Shown: piece by piece, positions 1 to 9,037 of the stretch
Numbering within the stretch: position 1 is the stretch's first letter
Layout of the letters: each line of letters opens with the position of its first letter
Assembly (NCBI RefSeq): GCF_900090145.1
Contig: NZ_FMHI01000006.1
Coordinates: 280,731 to 344,730, forward strand
DNA length: 64,000 nucleotides
DNA from: Streptomyces sp. WMMB 322
GTDB lineage: Bacteria; Actinomycetota; Actinomycetes; Streptomycetales; Streptomycetaceae
Reading direction: 5' to 3'
The notes under the pieces: generated by a model
What the model was told of the DNA's origin: nothing
Seen by the model: the letters and a program-made list of their open reading frames with translations, nothing else
The model's database searches: none
Position numbers and translations under genes: made by a program

Positions 1-1
1 C

Positions 2-1213
2 GCCGGCGGCCCGCAGCACGAGCGGCCGCCGAGCGTCCTGGGGCTCGTGGTCGAAGTGGTCAGCAGGCGGCGGGTCTTCCTGCCGATGACGCGGGTGACC
101 GGTGTGGAGTCCGGCCAGGTCATCACCACCGGGGTGGTGAACATGCGCCGCTTCGAACAGCGCCCCGCCGAGACGCTCATCCTGGGGGAGCTGCTGGACC
201 GTCAGGTGACCATGGTGGAGACCGGCGAGCAGGTCACCGTCCTCGACGTCGGGCTCCAGCAGCTCCCGGCACGCCGCGACTGGCAGATCGACAAGGTCTT
301 CGTGCGGCGCGGTCGCCGCGGCAAGGGCGGCGCGCTGCGGCGGCGCGGCGAGACCCTGACCGTCGAGTGGTCGGCCGTCACCGGCTTCTCCCTCGACGAG
401 CAGGAGCAGGGCGCCGCCACGCTCCTCGCCACCTTCGAGAGGATGCGGCCCGCGGACATCGCCAACACCGTCCACCACCTCTCGGCGAAGCGCCGGGTGG
501 AGGTCGCGGCCGCCCTCGACGACGACCGGCTCGCCGACGTACTGGAGGAGCTGCCCACCGACGACCAGGTCGAACTCCTCGACGAGCTGCCCGACGAGCG
601 GGCCGCGGACGTGCTGGAGGCCATGGACCCGGACGACGCCGCCGATCTGCTCTCCGAACTCGCCGAGCAGGACAAGGAGCGGCTGCTCCAGCTGATGCGG
701 CCTCAGGATGCGGCTCCCGTACGGCGGCTGCTGTCGTACGAGGAGGGCACCGCCGGCAACATGATGACGACGGAACCCATCGTGCTCCAGCCCGACGACT
801 CCGTTGCGCTGGCCCTCGCGCGGGTGCGCAACGCCGACCTGTCGGCTCCGCTGGCCGCGCAGGTCTTCGTCTGCCGCCCGCCCGACGAGACCCCCACCGG
901 GAAGTACCTGGGGCTCGTCCACTTCCAGCGGCTGCTGCGGGATCCACCGTTCACCCTCGTCGGCTCGATCGTCGACACCGATCTGCGTCCGCTGCCGCCG
1001 GAGACCACGCTTCCGGCGGTGAGCAGCTACCTCGCGACGTACAACATCGTGGCGGCGCCGGTCGTCGACGATGGCGGTCATCTCCTGGGTGCCGTCACGG
1101 TCGACGACGTCCTCGACCACCTCCTGCCCCCCGACTGGCGTGAGGAGGCCGCCGAGCGGCTACCCGACGCGGGTGGACCGCGAGCGGAGGGGATCGCACG
1201 GCATGGCGGCTGA
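2..1213 (+). CDS. MgtE N-terminal/CBS domain protein (5' end cut by window)
   Basis: The reading frame is open to the left edge, so the true start is outside the window; a GTG at 47 is internal. The first ~130 visible residues look like a PRC-barrel-type region. They are followed by the helical MgtE intracellular N domain with its acidic repeats (LEELPTDDQVELLDELP, ADVLEAMDPDDAADLL) and then a CBS pair that begins near MMTTEPIVLQPDD. The membrane channel of true MgtE Mg2+ transporters is missing, so this is the cytosolic sensor-type paralogue common in actinobacteria. Its partners in Mg2+ or nucleotide sensing are unknown. It overlaps the next gene by 11 nt, which suggests translational coupling with the DUF1003 membrane protein. 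The family call is firm; the role is inferred. Confidence 0.85.
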   Translation, partial: AGGPQHERPPSVLGLVVEVVSRRRVFLPMTRVTGVESGQVITTGVVNMRRFEQRPAETLILGELLDRQVTMVETGEQVTVLDVGLQQLPARRDWQIDKVFVRRGRRGKGGALRRRGETLTVEWSAVTGFSLDEQEQGAATLLATFERMRPADIANTVHHLSAKRRVEVAAALDDDRLADVLEELPTDDQVELLDELPDERAADVLEAMDPDDAADLLSELAEQDKERLLQLMRPQDAAPVRRLLSYEEGTAGNMMTTEPIVLQPDDSVALALARVRNADLSAPLAAQVFVCRPPDETPTGKYLGLVHFQRLLRDPPFTLVGSIVDTDLRPLPPETTLPAVSSYLATYNIVAAPVVDDGGHLLGAVTVDDVLDHLLPPDWREEAAERLPDAGGPRAEGIARHGG

Positions 1214-1883
1214 ACGGGACAGGGAACGGATCCGCGACCGCGAGAGGGGTCGCGGACGCGACCGTGAGAGGAACCGGGCACGCGAGGGCGCCCGCGAGCG
1301 CGAACGGGACCGGGAACGCGAAGAGGCACGCGAGCGCGAGAAGGAGCGGGAGCGCAGCTCCCGGGGCCGCCTGGACGTGCCGCGGGCACGGCGGCGCAGA
1401 CTGCTGCCGGAGTACGACCCCGACGCCTTCGGGCGACTGTCGGAGGAGATCGCGCGCTTCCTGGGCACGGGCCGGTTCATCGTCTGGATGACGTTCGTCG
1501 TCATCGTGTGGATCGCCTGGAACGTGCTGCTGCCGGCGCCGCTGCGCTTCGACGAGTACCCGTTCATCTTTCTGACCCTCGCCCTGTCGCTTCAGGCGTC
1601 GTACGCGGCGCCGCTGATCCTGCTGGCGCAGAACCGGCAGGACGACCGGGACCGGGTCAATCTCGAGCAGGACCGCAAACAGAACGAGCGGAGCATCGCC
1701 GACACCGAGTTCCTCACCCGTGAGATCGCGTCGCTGCGCATGGGTCTCGGTGAGGTGGCCACCCGGGACTGGATCCGCTCCGAACTCCAGGAACTGGTCA
1801 AGGAGCTGGAACGCACGGGAAACCTGGAACGCCCCGTCGAGACGGCGGGCACCCGCGCCGGGGAGCCGCCGGAGGGAGGGTGA
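1203..1883 (+). CDS. DUF1003 membrane protein with RER/DRER-rich N terminus
   Basis: A 226-residue protein. The ATG at 1203 lies inside the end of the upstream gene and is preferred over upstream in-frame codons, which lie further inside it. Residues 1-60 are almost pure Arg/Glu/Asp (DRERIRDRERGRGRDRERNR and similar), a highly charged segment likely to be disordered or an extended charged helix. The DUF1003 core follows with two membrane segments, around FIVWMTFVVIVWIAWNVLL and FIFLTLALSLQASYAAPLILL, and the family signature LLAQNRQDDRDR. The C-terminal helix is predicted cytosolic. Function of DUF1003 is unknown. Pairing with an MgtE_N/CBS protein recurs in actinobacteria and suggests a joint role at the membrane. 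The expanded charged N terminus is unusual. Confidence 0.88.
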   Translation: MAAERDRERIRDRERGRGRDRERNRAREGARERERDREREEAREREKERERSSRGRLDVPRARRRRLLPEYDPDAFGRLSEEIARFLGTGRFIVWMTFVVIVWIAWNVLLPAPLRFDEYPFIFLTLALSLQASYAAPLILLAQNRQDDRDRVNLEQDRKQNERSIADTEFLTREIASLRMGLGEVATRDWIRSELQELVKELERTGNLERPVETAGTRAGEPPEGG

Positions 1884-1949
1884 TCCTCGTCACCGGCGCT
1901 CCGAGTCGCCGCGCCCGCCCGCGGCTTCGGGTGCCGCGCCGGGCGGCCG

Positions 1950-1955
1950 TACCAT
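1950..1955 (+). promoter_or_regulatory. -10 hexamer for leaderless mrp transcript
   Basis: TACCAT lies six bases before the mrp ATG, the spacing that puts transcription start at or next to the start codon. No Shine-Dalgarno sequence is seen. The same arrangement recurs at several other genes here (see findings). Confidence 0.5.
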
Positions 1956-1961
1956 TTCCGC

Positions 1962-3149
1962 ATGGCTACCGACACTCCCCCAGAGTCCGTACGGGAGGGG
2001 GACCCCTCTGCGACCCCTCCCACCGAGGACGCAGTACGGGCCGCGCTCGCGACCGTCGACGACCCGGAGATCCACCGGCCGATCACCGACCTCGGCATGG
2101 TGAAGTCCATCGCCATCGGGCCCGACGGCGCAGTCGACGTCGGAATCTATCTGACAGTTTCCGGCTGCCCGCTGCGCGAGACGATCACCGCGAACGTGAC
2201 CGAGGCGGTCCAGGGCGTCGAGGGGGTCACACGTGTCTCCGTCGAGCTCGACGTGATGAGCGACGAGCAGCGGCGGGAGCTCGCCTCCTCCCTGCGGGGC
2301 GGCAAGGCCGAACGTGAAGTCCCCTTCGCCCAGCCCGGCTCGCTGACCCGCGTCTACTGCGTGGCCTCCGGCAAGGGCGGCGTCGGCAAGTCCTCGGTGA
2401 CCGTCAACCTGGCCGCGGCGCTCGCCGCCGAGGGCCAGAAGGTGGGCGTGGTCGACGCCGACATCTACGGTCACTCCGTGCCGCGGATGCTCGGCACCGA
2501 CGACCGGCCGACGCAGGTCGAGGACATGATCATGCCGCCGTCCGCACACGGCGTGAAGGTCATCTCGATCGGCATGTTCACGCCCGGCAACTCACCCGTG
2601 GTGTGGCGCGGCCCGATGCTCCACCGTGCGCTCCAGCAGTTCCTCGCCGACGTCTACTGGGGCGACCTCGACGTGCTGCTGCTCGACCTGCCGCCCGGCA
2701 CCGGCGACATCGCGATCTCCGTCGCCCAGCTCGTGCCGAACGCCGAGATCCTCGTCGTGACCACTCCGCAGCAGGCCGCCGCGGAGGTCGCTGAGCGCGC
2801 CGGTTCCATCGCCGTGCAGACGCACCAGAAGATCGTCGGCGTCATCGAGAACATGTCGGGCATGCCCTGCCCGCACTGCGACGAGATGGTCGACGTCTTC
2901 GGCACGGGCGGCGGGCAGCGCGTCGCCGAGGGGCTCACCAAGACCACCGGCACCCAAGTGCCCGTTCTGGGCGCCGTTCCCATCGACCTGAGGCTGCGTG
3001 AGGGCGGCGACGAGGGGAAGCCGGTCGTGCTCAGCGACCCCGACTCGCCCGCCGGTTCGGCGCTGCGGGACGTGGCCTCGAAGATCGGTGCACGTCAGCG
3101 CGGGCTCTCGGGCATGTCTCTGGGTCTGACGCCGAGCAACAAGTTCTGA
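1962..3149 (+). CDS. mrp: Mrp/NBP35-type P-loop ATPase, iron-sulfur carrier
   Basis: A 395-residue cytosolic protein of the Mrp/ApbC family, thought to carry and transfer [4Fe-4S] clusters to apo-proteins. Residues ~22-100 form a MIP18 (DUF59) domain. The deviant Walker A box GKGGVGKS is at 137-144, followed by the VDADIYGHSVPRMLG and DVLLLDLPPGTGD signatures. The CPHC pair (in GMPCPHCDEM) supplies the bridging cluster ligands of the dimer. The ATG at 1962 has no Shine-Dalgarno but has a -10-like TACCAT six bases upstream. It is transcribed towards a convergent hypothetical gene, with a strong terminator between them. Size and motifs match intact family members. Confidence 0.95.
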   Translation: MATDTPPESVREGDPSATPPTEDAVRAALATVDDPEIHRPITDLGMVKSIAIGPDGAVDVGIYLTVSGCPLRETITANVTEAVQGVEGVTRVSVELDVMSDEQRRELASSLRGGKAEREVPFAQPGSLTRVYCVASGKGGVGKSSVTVNLAAALAAEGQKVGVVDADIYGHSVPRMLGTDDRPTQVEDMIMPPSAHGVKVISIGMFTPGNSPVVWRGPMLHRALQQFLADVYWGDLDVLLLDLPPGTGDIAISVAQLVPNAEILVVTTPQQAAAEVAERAGSIAVQTHQKIVGVIENMSGMPCPHCDEMVDVFGTGGGQRVAEGLTKTTGTQVPVLGAVPIDLRLREGGDEGKPVVLSDPDSPAGSALRDVASKIGARQRGLSGMSLGLTPSNKF

Positions 3150-3202
3150 AGGAAGCGGGGCGGACGCGGCCATGACCGGCCCGGCTCGTTCCGTGGCACA
3201 GA

Positions 3203-3254
3203 ACGCGTGAGGGGCGCCCCCGGGCCTGGATGCCTGGGGGCGCCCCTCACGCGT
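3203..3254. terminator. Bidirectional terminator between mrp and the convergent gene
   Basis: An inverted repeat with 23-nt arms (3203-3225 and 3232-3254) has a single G-T wobble and a 6-nt loop. There is no clear T-run, as is common in high-GC actinobacteria. It serves both converging genes. Confidence 0.85.
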
Positions 3255-3275
3255 CGTCCATGCCGCGTACCGCGG

Positions 3276-3929
3276 TCACTGCTGATAGCTGGTGATGTCC
3301 TTCACGACGGCGAAGCCCAGCCCGTACGCGCTCATTCCCCGCCCGTACGCGCCGATGTGCACACCCTCCTGAGCCGCACCGGCGAGAACCCAGCCGTACT
3401 CCGACTCGCGGTAGTGGAAGTCCGTCGGGACTCCGTCCACCGGCAGTGTCAGCGTGGACCATCCCCCACCGCCGAGATCGTCGGCCAGCTCCCACGCCAC
3501 CACCGTCTGCTGATCGAGCCAGTCCTGGCGCAGGCCGCGCTCCATCTCCTGCGGCCACGTGCACGACAACAGACCCGAGCCCGCGAGCCAGGCGGCCGTG
3601 GACACGGATGTCGCCTCGAGCACCCCGGTACCGTCGGCGCTGCGCCGCACGGGGCGGCTCGCGACGGTGACCGTGACCGCGAAGCGCTGATTGTCAGGAT
3701 TCGCCTCGACCTTGAGTGAGGGCACCTCCCCGTGCCCCGTCGAACCGTGCTCGACGGTGCCGTCCGCCGTCGTGCCGACCTGCATCAGCCAGCGGGGTCC
3801 GGTGAACGCCTCGTCGAGGCCGTACCACGGGAAGGAAGCCGTCAGAAACCCGTCAACAGCCCGCTCGGCACCGGTCTCGTCCGGCGCGGCGGGCCCGGGT
3901 TCACCGGCCACCGTACTCGTCGTCTCCAT
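3276..3929 (-). CDS. Conserved hypothetical protein, 217 aa
   Basis: A soluble acidic protein without signal peptide or membrane segment; no family is recognised with certainty. It begins METTSTVAGEPG and contains aromatic-rich stretches (FPWYGLDEAFTGPRWLMQVG, YRESEYGWVLAG). It ends in a Gly/Tyr-rich tail (GAYGRGMSAYGLGFAVV). It stands alone, convergent with mrp, and is separated from the divergent-side neighbour tatB by a 218-nt gap without obvious genes. Codon use is normal for the window, so it is likely a real gene. Function is not assigned. Confidence 0.7.
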   Translation of the reverse strand: METTSTVAGEPGPAAPDETGAERAVDGFLTASFPWYGLDEAFTGPRWLMQVGTTADGTVEHGSTGHGEVPSLKVEANPDNQRFAVTVTVASRPVRRSADGTGVLEATSVSTAAWLAGSGLLSCTWPQEMERGLRQDWLDQQTVVAWELADDLGGGGWSTLTLPVDGVPTDFHYRESEYGWVLAGAAQEGVHIGAYGRGMSAYGLGFAVVKDITSYQQ

Positions 3930-4147
3930 CTTCGCGACGCCTCCTCAATGCCCTGTGCCACGGGCAGCCTGCCCCCCTCGGACGGCGAACCCCGGACACT
4001 GGGAGGATAGCCACCCGGGTCCGCCGTTTCGGGCATGACCAATCATCGGCCCTTCATCAGGGACGTGAGATGCGCCTCCCAGGTGACCCGCATGAGGCAG
4101 ATGATGCGGACGATGCGCGAAGTGCCCGGGTATGTGACCCGAAAGGT

Positions 4148-4639
4148 TCAGGTCGCGTCGGCGTCGAACGGCGGCGGCTCGTCCTTCGGGCGCTCGCGCC
4201 GGCTCTCCTTGCTCAGCGGATCGGAGGCGTCCAGATCCGTGGCCGTACCGCCGCCCTTGCGCAGACTCGTACGGCCTCCGCCGGAGCCGCTCTTGCCGCG
4301 CGCACCGACGCTCTCGGTGCCGTTCACCGCGTCGGTGACGTCCGCCATGTCGTCGCGGAAGTCGAGACTGCTGCGGATCTCCTTGAGGCCCAGGTCGTCA
4401 CCGTCGAGCAGGTGTTTGCGGGCGAAGGTCTTCGGATTCAGATCCTCGAAGTCGAAGTCCTTGAACTCGGGGCCCAGCTCGGAGCGGATGTCCTCCCTGG
4501 CGTTGTCGGAGAACTGGCGCACCTTCCGGATGAACGCGGCCACGTCCTGGATCACCTTGGGCAGCTTCTCCGGCCCGAAGACGAGGATCGCGAGGACGAC
4601 GAGCGCGACCAGCTCTAGGGGTCCTATGTCGAAGAACAC
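4148..4639 (-). CDS. tatB: Sec-independent translocase subunit TatB
   Basis: A 163-residue single-span protein of the twin-arginine export machinery, which passes folded proteins with RR signal peptides to TatC. It opens with the family's N-terminal membrane helix (FDIGPLELVALVVLAILVFG), the PEKLPK hinge and an amphipathic helix (IQDVAAFIRKVRQF). The Gly/Ser/charged C-terminal tail is variable in the family. The start is GTG at 4639, with a GGAG about nine bases upstream. It follows the sigma/anti-sigma pair on the same strand. The serine protease gene (htrA type) usually found between them is missing here. Confidence 0.95.
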   Translation of the reverse strand: MFFDIGPLELVALVVLAILVFGPEKLPKVIQDVAAFIRKVRQFSDNAREDIRSELGPEFKDFDFEDLNPKTFARKHLLDGDDLGLKEIRSSLDFRDDMADVTDAVNGTESVGARGKSGSGGGRTSLRKGGGTATDLDASDPLSKESRRERPKDEPPPFDADAT

Positions 4640-4860
4640 CTTGCAGCTCCCTCATCCTCATGCGTTCGCGGGCGGTGGGGCGGCCCGGTCTCACGGTACC
4701 CGCAGTGCGGACCACGGTGGGAGCCCGCCTCGGCATCCGCACGAACGGAGCCGACGGTGCGGCCGGCCCCCTGCGGCCGCAATCCGCCCTTGCGCGGCGG
4801 GACTTCGGCCACTGCGGCTGCTTCGGCCGGACGCGGCGGGACCGCACGGCGGCCGTACGC

Positions 4861-5925
4861 TCAGCGCTGCGGCGGGGCCGCCGTGGTGACCGGCGAGCCG
4901 CCGCCCCCACGGCCCTTGCGGATCGTCCCGCCCGGGAACGTGTCCGCGGGAAGCCCGGCATACGCCTCGGCGCCGTACTCGTACGAGCCCAGCGCCGCCG
5001 AGGCCCGAGCCGGCCACATCGTCCCTGCGGAGAAGAAAGCCTCCCGCAGCAACGGAACGGGAGCGGTTTCGATGCGCTCGCCCTCTGCCGGCGGTGCCGT
5101 CGGCGCCGCCCACGGAGCACCACGTTGGAATCCGGTGCTGCGGCCGGCCTTCAGAGCGGCACCACTGCTGTCACCGGAGGCCGCGGTCGCGCTCAGCACC
5201 GTGCCGCTCACAGCGCTGTGCGCCGCACCCGCGTCCCGGCGACGGCGCTCACTGCTGCCGCCGGCGGAGGTCGTACGGACGGAGCTGGCGGCGGTGGTGC
5301 CGCTGTCGCCCTTGGCGACCGAGGCACCGCTGCCCGTGCTGCCGCCGCCCACGCCGCCCGCCAGGGCGAGCGCCGCCAGGGAGACCGCACCGGCTGCCGC
5401 GAAGGCGAAACGGCGGCCTCGCGCGGACAGCCGCTCCAACTCGTGTATCCGGAAGCCGCGGCTCGGCGAGAGTGCGCTGCCGCCGCGTCCGCCGCGAAGC
5501 TGCTCGAAGGCCCACACGGAGGCGCCGGACTCGGCGCGCACCGTCTGCGCCGCCGTACCGGAGATGCCCCCGAGGGGTTTGCCGCCGCCGAGGGGTTTGC
5601 CGCCGAGGCCGCCGGAGCCGGGCGGCATTCCGTCGTACGGGCCGTCACCGGGCCCGCAGGCGGGGAGGCCCTGGAGGCGCGCCAGCAGACCGTCCGAAGG
5701 AGGCGGGGGCGCGGTGTCCGCGAAGACGTTCTTCACCCGGCGCTGCGCGTCGGCCTCCGCCTTGCAGCCCCCGCAGGTCGCCAGGTGCGCCAGCACGCGT
5801 TCACGCGCGTCGTGTCCCAGCTCACCGTCGATCAGCGCCGCAAGGCGGTCACCGAGATGCTGTTCGGCCGGAGTGAGCTCTCTCTCCGGCTGCGGGGTTC
5901 TGCCGCCCAGACCTGTGCCACTCAC
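4861..5925 (-). CDS. ZAS-type anti-sigma factor with one membrane segment (RseA-like)
   Basis: A 354-residue membrane protein that most likely binds and inhibits the SigE-like factor encoded just upstream. The N-terminal zinc anti-sigma motif H47-x3-C51-x2-C54 is intact. A Gly/Pro-rich linker with a duplicated GGKPLGG motif follows. The single membrane segment is [20 protein letters not shown], and the long external tail is Ser/Ala/Gly-rich. It starts at a GTG that overlaps the sigma stop codon (GTGA), so the two are translationally coupled. Release in actinobacterial relatives involves phosphorylation or proteolysis. The external protease gene normally next door is absent. Confidence 0.88.
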   Translation of the reverse strand: MSGTGLGGRTPQPERELTPAEQHLGDRLAALIDGELGHDARERVLAHLATCGGCKAEADAQRRVKNVFADTAPPPPSDGLLARLQGLPACGPGDGPYDGMPPGSGGLGGKPLGGGKPLGGISGTAAQTVRAESGASVWAFEQLRGGRGGSALSPSRGFRIHELERLSARGRRFAFAAAGAVSLAALALAGGVGGGSTGSGASVAKGDSGTTAASSVRTTSAGGSSERRRRDAGAAHSAVSGTVLSATAASGDSSGAALKAGRSTGFQRGAPWAAPTAPPAEGERIETAPVPLLREAFFSAGTMWPARASAALGSYEYGAEAYAGLPADTFPGGTIRKGRGGGGSPVTTAAPPQR

Positions 5926-6695
5926 GCGGCACCTACCTCCCCACTCCCTACGGCGGGAGCGGCCGCACTCAGGGAACGCTGCTGCTCCGCGCGTGCCTCG
6001 GGCGAACGGTGCTGCAGAGCCTTGCGCAGCTGCGAGCGCCCACGGTGAATGCGGCTGCGCACGGTGCCCAGCTTCACGCCGAGCGTGGCAGCGATCTCCT
6101 CGTACGAAAGCCCCTCGATGTCGCAGAGCACCACGGCGGCACGGAACTCCGGCGCGAGGGTGTCCAGCGCCTGCTGGACGTCCGCGTCGAAGTGGGTGTC
6201 GTTGAAGTGCTGCTGCGGCGTGGGCTCACGGCTGGGAAGGCGCTCGGCGGCGTCGTCGGCGAGCGCGTCGAAGCGGATGCGCTGCTTGCGGCGCACGGTG
6301 TCGAGAAAGAGGTTCGTGGTGATGCGGTGCAGCCAGCCCTCGAACGTGCCCGGCGTGTACGTCGACAGGGAGCGGAAGACGCGGACGAAGACCTCCTGGG
6401 TGAGATCTTCCGCGTCGTGCTGGTTGCCGGTGAGGCGGTAGGCGAGACGGTAGACCCGCGCGCCGTGCGTGCTGACGATCTCCTCCCAGGAAGGAGGGGT
6501 CCACGCCTGGCTCTCCGCATCGGTGTCGAACGTCGCCGTCGTCGCGGATTGGGCGGGGCGGACCTGGTCAGCGGTGTCTGTCACGGATTTCGGCTCGTCC
6601 GCCGACCTGCGAAAACGCCGGAGCATTCCACGGTCCCGGACAGCAGCCGCACCTCCCCTGTCGGCTCTGGTGGTGTCCAGTGGACCACCAACCAT
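5922..6695 (-). CDS. sigE: ECF RNA polymerase sigma factor, SigE-like
   Basis: A 257-residue ECF sigma factor. The start is the ATG at 6695 ([15 protein letters not shown]), preceded by GAGG; earlier in-frame codons give an unconserved Arg/Lys-rich extension. Region 2 includes [20 protein letters not shown] and the DNA-melting/-10 helix ([19 protein letters not shown]). Region 4 has [20 protein letters not shown] as its helix-turn-helix. It is coupled to the ZAS anti-sigma gene and divergent from the O-methyltransferase gene. This is the actinobacterial SigE envelope-stress arrangement known from mycobacteria. The symbol follows the mycobacterial orthologue and not Streptomyces coelicolor sigE, which is a different gene. 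Confidence 0.92.
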   Translation of the reverse strand: MVGGPLDTTRADRGGAAAVRDRGMLRRFRRSADEPKSVTDTADQVRPAQSATTATFDTDAESQAWTPPSWEEIVSTHGARVYRLAYRLTGNQHDAEDLTQEVFVRVFRSLSTYTPGTFEGWLHRITTNLFLDTVRRKQRIRFDALADDAAERLPSREPTPQQHFNDTHFDADVQQALDTLAPEFRAAVVLCDIEGLSYEEIAATLGVKLGTVRSRIHRGRSQLRKALQHRSPEARAEQQRSLSAAAPAVGSGEVGAA

Positions 6696-6866
6696 AACGA
6701 CCTCGCCCGTTAGCTCCGGATAAGCACTTTTGACCGGCTCACCGTTCCGCCGCTGCTTCTGCTTCACAGCCGTCGACCGAAATTCCACAGCACCCCCTGC
6801 ACCTTCCACCCCATTCCAACGCTCGGTCCCATCCGCGGGTTCCCGGGGCAACGGATACAGTCACGG

Positions 6867-7553
6867 TTGCGTGGAGGACGGGGACAGGAGAGGGCCATTA
6901 CCGGCAACCGGCAGTCGAACTGGGCGTTCGCCGACGCCTACGGCGCCGAGCTCGTCGACGACGCCGAGAACGCGGCGCTGCGCTGGGCCCGTGAGCGGGC
7001 TCAGCAGGCGGGCGTGCGCGCGGTGTCCCCCGCCACCGGTGCCACACTGCGACTGCTGGCTGCGACGGCCGGCGCCAAGGCCGTCGCCGAGATCGGCACC
7101 GGCACAGGCGTCTCCGGCATCCACCTCATGGCCGGGATGCGTCCCGACGGCGTCCTGACGACGGTGGACACCGACCCGGAACAGCAACAGTTCGCGCGGC
7201 AGGCCTTCCGGGCCGCCGGGTTCGCGGGGAACCGTGCGCGCTTCATCCCGGGGTCGGCGCTCGACGTGCTGCCGCGCCTGGCCGACCGCGGCTACGACCT
7301 GGTCTTCTGCGACGGGGACCGGTCCGAGTGCCTGGAGTACTTCGCCGAGGCGCTGCGTCTGCTGCGGCCCGGCGGGCTCGTCTGCTTCGAGGGCGTCTTC
7401 GCCAACGGCCGCACGGTCGACGCCGGGGCCCAGCCCGCCGAAGTGCGCAAGCTGCGTGAACTGCTGGGCGCCGTACGGGAGAGCGACGATCTCGTGCCGT
7501 CGCTGCTGCCGGTGGGAGACGGACTGCTCTGCGCGGTCAAGCGCGAGAGGTGA
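6867..7553 (+). CDS. Class I SAM-dependent O-methyltransferase
   Basis: A 228-residue cytosolic enzyme of the catechol/caffeoyl-CoA O-methyltransferase family. SAM-binding motif I is AVAEIGTGTGVSGIHL, followed by the acidic TTVDTDPEQQ and the metal/substrate-site region DLVFCDGDR. The TTG at 6867 is chosen because the protein then begins LRGGRGQERAITGNRQSNWAF, the conserved family start. A TACAGT lies five bases upstream, so the transcript may be leaderless. It is divergent from the SigE-like gene, as in mycobacteria (Rv1220c next to sigE, from memory). The substrate is unknown. It is followed by a strong terminator. Confidence 0.9.
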   Translation: MRGGRGQERAITGNRQSNWAFADAYGAELVDDAENAALRWARERAQQAGVRAVSPATGATLRLLAATAGAKAVAEIGTGTGVSGIHLMAGMRPDGVLTTVDTDPEQQQFARQAFRAAGFAGNRARFIPGSALDVLPRLADRGYDLVFCDGDRSECLEYFAEALRLLRPGGLVCFEGVFANGRTVDAGAQPAEVRKLRELLGAVRESDDLVPSLLPVGDGLLCAVKRER

Positions 7554-7669
7554 CCGGAGCACGCGAGGACGAGCGCAGAGCCGATGCGCCGCGGCGGGCG
7601 ATCCGTGCGGCTCCCGCACACACCTCGTGCCGCCCGGCCGATGCGCCGGTGCACCGCGGACGAACACAT

Positions 7670-7702
7670 CTGCCCCGGAGCACGATGCGTGCTCCGGGGC
7701 AG
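7670..7702. terminator. Terminator with perfect 15-bp stem
   Basis: Perfect inverted repeat CTGCCCCGGAGCACG with a 3-nt loop (ATG), lying between the convergent methyltransferase and DUF3117 genes. It likely stops both. Confidence 0.88.
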
Positions 7703-7758
7703 TGGAGAACCCACTGATGGCTGGCTCGGTCCGCGCGTGCGGCCCCCCACGCCGGGCG

Positions 7759-7926
7759 TCAGCCGCAGACTTTCTTGAGCTCCTCACCGAGCGCAGTCGC
7801 CTCGTCCGGGGTCAGCTCGACGACGAGTCGCCCACCGCCTTCGAGCGGAACGCGCATGACGATGCCCCGCCCCTCCTTGGTCACCTCGAGCGGGCCGTCA
7901 CCCGTCCGCGGCTTCATGGCCGCCAT
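7759..7926 (-). CDS. DUF3117 small protein, 55 aa
   Basis: A short gene on the minus strand. The protein begins MAAMKPRTGDGPLEVTKEGR and ends TPDEATALGEELKKVCG. It is nearly identical to the mycobacterial Rv1211-type protein as remembered, and near-invariant across actinobacteria. ATG at 7926 is preceded by AGGAAGGGG; a second ATG three codons in is also possible. It looks like a single small beta-rich domain of unknown function. It has its own promoter region upstream and a shared terminator downstream. Confidence 0.93.
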   Translation of the reverse strand: MAAMKPRTGDGPLEVTKEGRGIVMRVPLEGGGRLVVELTPDEATALGEELKKVCG

Positions 7927-8200
7927 GCTCGTTCCCCTTCCTGAAACCAGCTGATGCAGCCGACAACGCGCGTGTCACCGGCATCGAACACATTGCTTCG
8001 AAACCATTATCCCGCATGGCAGGACCCGATGACCAACAAGAGGTGGCACTACTTGTGACTCGCTCTCACCCAAAACCACTCATTCCGTCGACGAACCTGC
8101 GATACTGACCCGCTTCACTTCGCCGGAGCCCGTCGAGGGGGCGGCCCGGCGCCGGTGCGGAACGCCGGGGACGCCCTGTCGGCGCCCGATGATCTGAGCC

Positions 8201-9001
8201 ATGCTTGCCCTCATGTCGGACACCGTGCTCTATGACGTCACCGAGGGTCTCGCGACGGTCACCCTCAACCGCCCTGATGCGATGAACGCGCTCGACAACG
8301 AGCTCAAGTCGGCGCTGCGCGACACCCTCCGCGAGGCAGCCGAGGACGAGGCCGTGAGGGCGGTGCTGCTGACCGGCAACGGACGCGCCTTCTGCGTGGG
8401 ACAGGACCTGAAGGAACACATCGGCGCCCTGCAGGACGGCGGAGGCAACGCCCTCAGCACGGTCGAGGATCACTACAACCCGATCACCCTGGCCCTCGCA
8501 GGCATGCCGAAGCCGGTCGTGGCCGCGGTCAACGGAGTCGCCGCCGGTGCGGGCGCCGGGTTCGCCTTCGCCGCCGACTACCGCGTGCTCGCCGAGTCCG
8601 CCGCCTTCAACACCTCCTTCGCGGGGATCGCACTGACCGCGGACTCGGGGATCTCCTGGACACTCCCCCGCCTCGTGGGCCCGAGCCGGGCCGCCGACCT
8701 GCTGCTCTTCCCCCGGAGCGTGCGCTCCGGCGAGGCCCTCGAAATGGGGCTGGCCCACCGGGTCGTGCCGGACGGAGAGCTCGCGGACCAGGCCGGGAGC
8801 GTGGCGCGCGAGCTGGCCCAGGGGCCGACCCGCGCATACGCGGCGATCAAGGAATCGCTCGCGTACGGCGCCGGCCACTCGCTGGCCGAGACGCTGGAGA
8901 AGGAGGCCGAACTGCAGGTGCGTGCCGGGGCCACGAAGGACCACCGGACAGCGGTCGAGGCGTTCGTCAAGAAGGAGAAGCCGCGCTTCACGGGAGAGTG
9001 A
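8201..9001 (+). CDS. Enoyl-CoA hydratase/isomerase (crotonase) family protein
   Basis: A 266-residue crotonase-fold enzyme, probably hydrating or isomerising enoyl-CoA in beta-oxidation or a related CoA pathway. The CoA-binding/oxyanion segment GRAFCVGQDLKEH and the second oxyanion segment VVAAVNGVAAGAGAGFAFAADYR are intact. The position usually holding the second catalytic Glu reads FAGIALTADSGISWTLPRLVG, so the active site resembles PaaG-type isomerases more than classic hydratases. Two ATG codons are possible (8201 and 8213). Neither has a Shine-Dalgarno, and a GATGAT seven bases before 8201 fits a leaderless start. Confidence 0.88.
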   Translation: MLALMSDTVLYDVTEGLATVTLNRPDAMNALDNELKSALRDTLREAAEDEAVRAVLLTGNGRAFCVGQDLKEHIGALQDGGGNALSTVEDHYNPITLALAGMPKPVVAAVNGVAAGAGAGFAFAADYRVLAESAAFNTSFAGIALTADSGISWTLPRLVGPSRAADLLLFPRSVRSGEALEMGLAHRVVPDGELADQAGSVARELAQGPTRAYAAIKESLAYGAGHSLAETLEKEAELQVRAGATKDHRTAVEAFVKKEKPRFTGE

Positions 9002-9037
9002 GGCGCACAGAGAGGCGCAGGAACGGGCGACCGCCGG

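Noticed and set aside
4660..6048. A 462-residue plus-strand open frame opposite the sigma/anti-sigma genes
   Set aside because: Arg/Ala/Gly-biased shadow of a high-GC gene on the other strand; no domain, and the minus-strand genes have clear motifs.
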